In this document: piece after piece, positions 59,575-64,000 of the stretch
Layout of the letters: each line of letters opens with the position of its first letter
Numbering within the stretch: the first letter of the stretch is position 1
Origin: Streptomyces canus
GTDB taxonomy: Bacteria > Actinomycetota > Actinomycetes > Streptomycetales > Streptomycetaceae
DNA: 64,000 bases
Assembly: GCF_001514145.1 (NCBI RefSeq)
Contig: NZ_KQ948662.1
Location: 450,772-514,771 of the forward strand
Direction of reading: 5' to 3'
Translations under genes and position numbers: made by a program
Notes under the pieces: generated by a model
The model's database searches: none
The model's input: the letters and a program-made list of their open reading frames with translations, nothing else
Told to the model about the DNA's origin: nothing

Positions 59575-60687
59575 ATGGGTCTCGGGGTCAGCCTTCCGGC
59601 CGTAAAGCGCAGGTCCTTCACCCGTGCGTCTGTGGCAGTCACGGTTGCCGTCGGCCTGGTCCTGACCGGGGCCTGCGGCGGGGGTGGCGGGAGCGGGCGC
59701 AACAGCCTCAGCGTCGGCGTGCTGCTCCCGGGTGGCGGGGCCTCCCGCTTCGGGCAGTTCGACAGGCCCCTGATCGAGAAGAAGCTGAAGCAGCTGTGCC
59801 CGCACTGCCCGGCACCGATCGTCGGCGCCACCGCCGATCCGACAGTCCAGCGGCAGCAGATCGACGCCATGATCACTAGGGGTGTGGACGTCCTGATCAT
59901 CGCCGCCATCGCCCCCAAGGCGCTGCGCTCGTCGGTCGAGGCCGCGCACCGGGCCGGCATCCCGGTCGTCGCCTACGACCGGCTCGCGCAGGGCCCCATC
60001 TCCGGTTACGTCACCTTCGACGGTGCGACGGTCGGCAGGCTTCAGGGTGAGGCACTCCTGAAGGCCATGGGCCCGAAGGCGAACGGCGGCCAGATCGTCA
60101 TGATGAATGGCGCCACGGTCGACCCCAACGCGGGCTGGTTCAAGCGGGGAGCGCTCTCCGTCCTCAAGGACAAGGTGAAGATCGGCAAGTCGTACGACAC
60201 CGTCGGATGGCGGCCGGAGAACGCCTACGCCAACATGACCAGCGCCATCGCCAATCTGGGTGTGAGTCACATCGACGGCGTGCTGGCTGCCAATGACAGC
60301 CTCGCTGGCGCCGTGATCTCCGCCTTCGGCGCCGCCGGGGTCAGGCCGCCGCCCCCGGTGACCGGCCAGGACGCCGACCTCGTGGCCGCGCAGCGCATCG
60401 TCAGGGGTGATCAGTACATGACCGTCTACAAGCCCTACAAGTCCGCGGCCGACGCCGCCGTCGAGATGGCCATCGCTCTGGGACGCGGCAAAACGGTCAA
60501 GTCCATCGCCACCAGCACCGTCGACAGCCCCACCACCAAGAACATCCCGGCGGTGCTGCTGCCATCCGTCTCGGTGACGGTCGGCAACATCAAGGACACC
60601 CTGGTAAAGGACGGCATTTACACCATCGACCAGATATGCCCCCCGAACCTCCGGTCCGCCTGCGACAAGGCCGGACTCACCCGATGA
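59575..60687 (+). CDS. Sugar ABC transporter substrate-binding lipoprotein (XylF-like)
   Basis: A 370-residue lipoprotein with lipobox LTGAC at about residues 31-35 and a type I periplasmic-binding fold of the CUT2 class: MITRGVDVLIIAAIAP, PVVAYDRLAQG, LAANDSLAGAVI, VTGQDAD. The pattern is closest to xylose-binding XylF. ATG 59575 has AAGGA seven bases upstream. First gene of a three-gene importer; GTG of the ATPase follows 31 bases later. No regulator or sugar-metabolism gene is adjacent. Confidence 0.9.
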   Translation: MGLGVSLPAVKRRSFTRASVAVTVAVGLVLTGACGGGGGSGRNSLSVGVLLPGGGASRFGQFDRPLIEKKLKQLCPHCPAPIVGATADPTVQRQQIDAMITRGVDVLIIAAIAPKALRSSVEAAHRAGIPVVAYDRLAQGPISGYVTFDGATVGRLQGEALLKAMGPKANGGQIVMMNGATVDPNAGWFKRGALSVLKDKVKIGKSYDTVGWRPENAYANMTSAIANLGVSHIDGVLAANDSLAGAVISAFGAAGVRPPPPVTGQDADLVAAQRIVRGDQYMTVYKPYKSAADAAVEMAIALGRGKTVKSIATSTVDSPTTKNIPAVLLPSVSVTVGNIKDTLVKDGIYTIDQICPPNLRSACDKAGLTR

Positions 60688-60718
60688 GCTCGCCTCGAAG
60701 GCGGAAGAAGGTGGCCCC

Positions 60719-61495
60719 GTGGTTCAGCCCCTGCTGGCGTTGCGCGGCGTCTCCAAGCACTTCGCTGCGGTCCAGGCGCTGGTGGACGTCGAGCTGGAGA
60801 TCCGGGCCGGGGAGGTCGTCGCCCTGGTCGGCGACAACGCTGCCGGTAAGTCCACCCTGATCAAGGTGATCTCGGGCGTCGGTCCCCCCGACAAGGGCGT
60901 CATCGAATGGGAGGGCCGTCCCGTATATATCAAGCGTCCTCAGGACGCCCGGGTCCTGGGAATCGCGACCGTCTACCAGGACCTCGCGATGTGCGGCAAC
61001 CTCGATGTCGTCGCCAATCTCTACCTCGGCCGGGAAATCCAGCGATTCGGCATCCTCGACGAGGTGGAGATGGAGCGCCGGACCCGCGAACTGCTGCAAA
61101 CGCTGCCCATCCGCATCCCCGACGTGCGTGCGCCGCTCGCCACCCTCTCCGGCGGCCAGCGGCAGGTCGTCGCGATCACCCGCTCGTTTCTCAGCGAGCC
61201 CAGGCTGCTCCTGCTCGACGAGCCCACCGCCTCCCTGGGCCTCCAACAGACCAATCAGCTCCTCGACCTCATCGAGGAGCTCCGCGACCGGGGCGCTGGG
61301 GTGCTCCTCATCAGCCACAACATGGGGGACATCAAGGCCGTCGCCGACCGGGTCGCCGTCCTGCGCCTAGGCCGCAACAACGGCCTCTTCAACGTGAACA
61401 CCACCCCTCAGGAACAGATCATCGCCTCCATCACCGGTGCGGCGGACAATTCAGCCCCCCATCACCCGACCAGCCCGGAGGAGGCATGGCCGTGA
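60719..61495 (+). CDS. Sugar ABC transporter ATPase, single domain
   Basis: A 258-residue ATPase with Walker A GDNAAGKST, Q-loop VYQDLAMC, signature LSGGQRQ, Walker B LLLLDEPTASLG and SHNM. Most CUT2 ATPases have two fused nucleotide-binding domains; this one has a single domain, as in several actinobacterial XylG-like systems. It overlaps the permease start by ten bases, so translation is coupled. Confidence 0.92.
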   Translation: MVQPLLALRGVSKHFAAVQALVDVELEIRAGEVVALVGDNAAGKSTLIKVISGVGPPDKGVIEWEGRPVYIKRPQDARVLGIATVYQDLAMCGNLDVVANLYLGREIQRFGILDEVEMERRTRELLQTLPIRIPDVRAPLATLSGGQRQVVAITRSFLSEPRLLLLDEPTASLGLQQTNQLLDLIEELRDRGAGVLLISHNMGDIKAVADRVAVLRLGRNNGLFNVNTTPQEQIIASITGAADNSAPHHPTSPEEAWP

Positions 61496-62769
61496 GGGGG
61501 TGGTGGACGGGGAGGGGGATCCGGGCGCGCGCCGATGCCGGACCTGCCACCGGCCGGCGGCGCGACGGGCGCCAGTGGTTCACCGGACGTCTCGGGGCAC
61601 ACGCGGACACGGTGCGCCACAGACTGCGCAAGGGGCAACTCGGCCCGGCCCCGGCCCTGCTCGCCCTCGCCGTGATCTGGACGGTCTTCCAGAGCCTCAA
61701 CAACAACTTCCTCTCGCCACGCAACCTGTCCGTCCTCAGCGTGGACATCGTCGGGACCGGAATGATCGCTGTCGGCGTCGTCTTCGTGCTGCTGATCGGC
61801 GAGATCGACCTGTCAGTAGGCGCGCTCGCCGGTCTGTCGGGCGCCCTTTTCGCGGCGCTGAGCGTGAACCACGGAATGCCGGAATGGCTCGCCGTGATCA
61901 TCGCAGTGATCTGCGGTGCGGCCGCCGGGGCCGTCCAAGGCTTCGTCTTCACCAATACCGGCGTACCCGCGTTCGTCGTCACCCTCGCGGGCCTGCTGAC
62001 ATGGAACGGGCTGATGCTCTATCTGCTGGGACCGGAGAGCTCCATCGATTTCAGCGAGGACGGGCTGGTAGCCCAGCTGACCGGCCGCTACTTCGGCTCC
62101 GCCGTCGCCGCCTACGGCCTCGCGGCACTCGGCACGGCCGCCTACCTCCTCGTCTCGTACCACGACCGCAGGCGCCGCACCGCCGCCGGGATGCCGTACC
62201 GGCCCACGGGCGAGATATGGGCTCGTACGACGCTCCTCGCGGTCGCCGCCTTCGCCACCGTCTACGTGCTGCGCCGCTTCGAGGGCCTGCCGCTGGCGCT
62301 GCTGATCTTCCTCGCAGTCATCATCGCCTCGGACCTCCTCCTGCGCCGCACGCCCTACGGCCGGCAGGTCCTCGCACTGGGCGGCGGCGCGGAGGCGGCC
62401 CAGCGGGCCGGCGTCGGGGTGGCGCGCGTGCGGATCTCGGTGTTCCTGGTGTCGGGGACCCTGGCCGCGGTCGGCGGCCTGTTCGTCGCGTCGCGACTCA
62501 CCTCGGCGACCCAGGTGCCCGGCGCCGGCATGCTGCTGATCAACGCCATCGCCGCTGCCGTCATCGGCGGAACCAGCCTGTTCGGCGGACGTGGCTCGAC
62601 CTGGTCCGCACTGCTGGGGGTGCTCATCATCCAGTCGATCGCCTCGGGCATGGCGCTCCTGGGAGTCGAATCGGCGACCCAGTTCATGATCACCGGTGGG
62701 GTGCTGCTCGTCGCGGTGGTCTCCGACTCGGTGGCCCGGCACGCTGCGGAGCCGCGCGGACGGGCCTGA
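61486..62769 (+). CDS. Sugar ABC transporter permease (XylH-like)
   Basis: A 427-residue BPD_transp_2 permease with about ten membrane segments. GEIDLSVGALAGLSGALFA and FGGRGSTWSALLGVLIIQSI are typical of CUT2 permeases. ATG 61486 has GGAGGAG upstream and lies inside the ATPase gene end. Completes a xylose-type importer with the two genes before it. Confidence 0.92.
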   Translation: MAVRGWWTGRGIRARADAGPATGRRRDGRQWFTGRLGAHADTVRHRLRKGQLGPAPALLALAVIWTVFQSLNNNFLSPRNLSVLSVDIVGTGMIAVGVVFVLLIGEIDLSVGALAGLSGALFAALSVNHGMPEWLAVIIAVICGAAAGAVQGFVFTNTGVPAFVVTLAGLLTWNGLMLYLLGPESSIDFSEDGLVAQLTGRYFGSAVAAYGLAALGTAAYLLVSYHDRRRRTAAGMPYRPTGEIWARTTLLAVAAFATVYVLRRFEGLPLALLIFLAVIIASDLLLRRTPYGRQVLALGGGAEAAQRAGVGVARVRISVFLVSGTLAAVGGLFVASRLTSATQVPGAGMLLINAIAAAVIGGTSLFGGRGSTWSALLGVLIIQSIASGMALLGVESATQFMITGGVLLVAVVSDSVARHAAEPRGRA

Positions 62770-62977
62770 GCTCAGCTACTGTGCTCCTCCGGCCGTCCGC
62801 CCCAGCTCTCCCGCCAGGGGCCGACGGCAAGCCGTGTGCTTACGCCAGTTCGCGTCGCACACCGACTTGCGCGATACCTGCAAGGGGCCAGCGCTATGCC
62901 ACAGCAGGTGTCGCAGTGGCCGCACACATTCCGAAGTGAGAGTGCCAGCATCTGCACCGGGCTGGAGTAGGTGAAGT
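62770..62977. other. Non-coding gap with a Cys-rich minus-strand frame
   Basis: The minus strand reads CGHCDTCCGIALAP around 62880-62930, faintly like a RecQ zinc motif, but nothing else supports a gene. No terminator for the transporter operon was found. Confidence 0.3.
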
Positions 62978-63215
62978 GGTCATAGCGTGCAGGGGGGGAC
63001 GGGCTGCCTCCTGCCTGGCTGGATGGACGAGATGCTGGAATTCACCCGGATCTGCTGGCCGAACGTCGACGAGAACGACTGCCGCGAAATGCCGACACCA
63101 TACGGGAGTTCGCCGAGCAGTTCGAGGGCCACGGCACGGAGGCGCCCACGGCGAGCGGCGGGGCCGCATCCGGGCCTCCAGCGAGGCTGACAGTAGGGCC
63201 GCTTGCACATGACGG
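62978..63215 (+). pseudogene. Decayed N-terminus of a WXG100-like polymorphic toxin
   Basis: LPGWMDEMLEFTRICWPNVD and ENDCREM are followed, one frame over, by DTIREFAEQFEGHGTEA, then, in another frame, GRIRASSEAD. Put together this matches the WXG100-like (CpnT-type) front domain of streptomycete secreted toxins. Two frameshifts and the absence of the rest make it a remnant. Confidence 0.65.
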
Positions 63216-63455
63216 GCCTTGGTGCTCCCGATCGGGGCCCGTGCAAGCGACACCCGTCAGACGATGCCGGCCGGACGTCGTCGCACTCGCGCCTGGTAGA
63301 CGCGTCGCCCGGACGCAGTCCCGATCCATATCGCGGCCCCCCAGGCAGGATCAACGGCTCGCCACCCTCGCGGCGAATTCGACGATGACCGTCTGTCTTT
63401 AACGAGTTGGTGCGTGATAGCGGGTGAGGCGTATTCGTCCTGCGCACGGCCGTTC
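63216..63455. other. Non-coding gap
   Basis: No convincing frame, repeat or hairpin was seen in these 240 bases. Confidence 0.35.
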
Positions 63456-63560
63456 TCAGCTCGTGGCGGTGCGGTCGGATACGAGGCTGGCGATGGCGCG
63501 GTAGGTGTCGGGGAGGCGGTCGCGGCGGTGCCCGATCATCCGCAACACGGACTTTGGAAA
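63456..63560 (-). pseudogene. C-terminal coding remnant, family uncertain
   Basis: The minus strand encodes VLRMIGHRRDRLPDTYRAIA, then SLVSDRTATS and a stop. Codon use is gene-like but the frame has no start and no front half. It may be the end of a transposase or another lost gene; I cannot name it. Confidence 0.4.
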
Positions 63561-63664
63561 CGACCCTGCCTCATGCACCCGCGTCGGGCACGAGAAGACA
63601 TCGCGGGAGAAGCAGTACCTGCGACTACTGCACTCGGTAACCCTGTTTAGGCCTAGGAGGTTTG

Positions 63665-63871
63665 ATGCTCAGCACTCCGAACGCGAACAAGGCCTGGAAA
63701 GACATGACGAGGTCATTCCCGACCCCGGAGGCGCCGGGCCAGTATGCCTCCGCGAGCAAGGCGGAGAGGACGGCTTACGCCGTGCTGCTGAACGGACCGG
63801 CTACGCGCTCAGGCGGCGCCGACGCGAGTCAGTGGCTGCTACTGCGGGACCGCACAGCCAAGCGCCTGTAA
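63665..63871 (+). CDS. Small orphan protein with strong ribosome site
   Basis: A 68-residue protein starting MLSTPNANKAWKDMTRSF and ending in RTAKRL. ATG 63665 follows a perfect AGGAGG (63655-63660) with four-base spacing. It is soluble and basic, with no recognised domain. A 17-bp perfect terminator follows at 63952. These signals suggest a real gene although no relative is known to me. Confidence 0.6.
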   Translation: MLSTPNANKAWKDMTRSFPTPEAPGQYASASKAERTAYAVLLNGPATRSGGADASQWLLLRDRTAKRL

Positions 63872-63951
63872 CCGACGCACCAGCAGCAGCAACACTTCAG
63901 GGATATTTCTCGGAAGTTCAGCCTGAGCTGCTCTTCTGACGGAGCATCATA

Positions 63952-63988
63952 CGGGTAGGAGGGCCGGGTCGCCCGGCCCTCCTACCCG
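63952..63988. terminator. Perfect 17-bp terminator hairpin
   Basis: CGGGTAGGAGGGCCGGG (63952-63968) pairs perfectly with 63972-63988 around a TCG loop and is followed by ATTGATACTTAG. It can end transcription of the 68-residue gene. Confidence 0.88.
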
Positions 63989-64000
63989 ATTGATACTTAG

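Noticed and set aside
62880..62940. RecQ-like zinc motif remnant on the minus strand
   Set aside because: Only CGHCDTCCG is suggestive; no helicase sequence surrounds it.

Overview
The window is high-GC actinobacterial DNA and is almost certainly from a Streptomyces chromosome. GC at third codon positions is very high, GTG starts and ATGA/GTGA overlaps are common, several genes look leaderless, and the family set is typical: a divergent third EF-Tu, a MocR regulator, an ECF41 sigma factor, PhoD, Lrp pairs, Imm21 and a ricin-lectin membrane protein. No rRNA, tRNA or CRISPR array was recognised.

From 1 to about 53.5 kb the window is a housekeeping and regulatory arm of small units. (1) 1-3.5 kb: two CNNM/CorC-type CBS transporters separated by a coupled repeat peptide, a GDSL hydrolase and a DUF4326 protein. 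(2) 3.6-6 kb: purB, a Mug-type uracil-DNA glycosylase and a conserved unknown. (3) 6.6-10.3 kb: an ABC-2 exporter divergent from a histidine kinase/response regulator pair that probably controls it. (4) 10.3-16.8 kb: ROK, GntR, ECF41 sigma and MocR regulators with a hydrolase and a DMT transporter. (5) 16.9-25.5 kb: PhoD phosphatase, a membrane ACT-GNAT acetyltransferase, a trans-sulfuration enzyme divergent from an Lrp regulator, a DUF885 peptidase, Imm21, and a rhodanese divergent from a second Lrp regulator. (6) 25.5-32.2 kb: the sbcDC nuclease operon, YigZ, SixA, a degenerate cysteinyl-tRNA-synthetase-like protein and a CoA-binding protein. (7) 32.4-41.7 kb: APC permease, pobA, a zinc-type ArsR/CDF pair, YbaK, an XRE-cupin regulator divergent from a DMT transporter, a hexapeptide acyltransferase and a gamma-carbonic anhydrase. 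(8) 41.7-53.5 kb: DedA, a sigma-like/zinc-finger/lectin fusion, galU, thioesterase, MFS transporter, spermidine-synthase-like protein, tuf3, TVP38, thiolase divergent from HxlR, and uppP.

Four places between these genes carry GC-rich tandem or minisatellite-like repeats (1.07-1.30, 6.08-6.63, 36.8-37.4 and 39.47-40.25 kb). They differ in unit length and sequence. Two of them include duplicated pieces of neighbouring genes.

From about 53.6 kb to the end the character changes to an accessory, eroding region. It holds truncated MazG-like and carbamoyltransferase fragments fused head to tail, an AbiEii-type nucleotidyltransferase coupled to an unknown partner, a frameshifted gene broken at a C7 run, a large unknown winged-helix-like protein, an IS5-type transposase fragment with an amber codon, an intact CUT2 (xylose-type) sugar ABC importer, a decayed WXG100-like toxin N-terminus and a small orphan gene with a perfect terminator. 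The AbiEii pair is the best candidate for an undescribed functional module. The sigma/zinc-finger/lectin fusion is the most unusual single protein.
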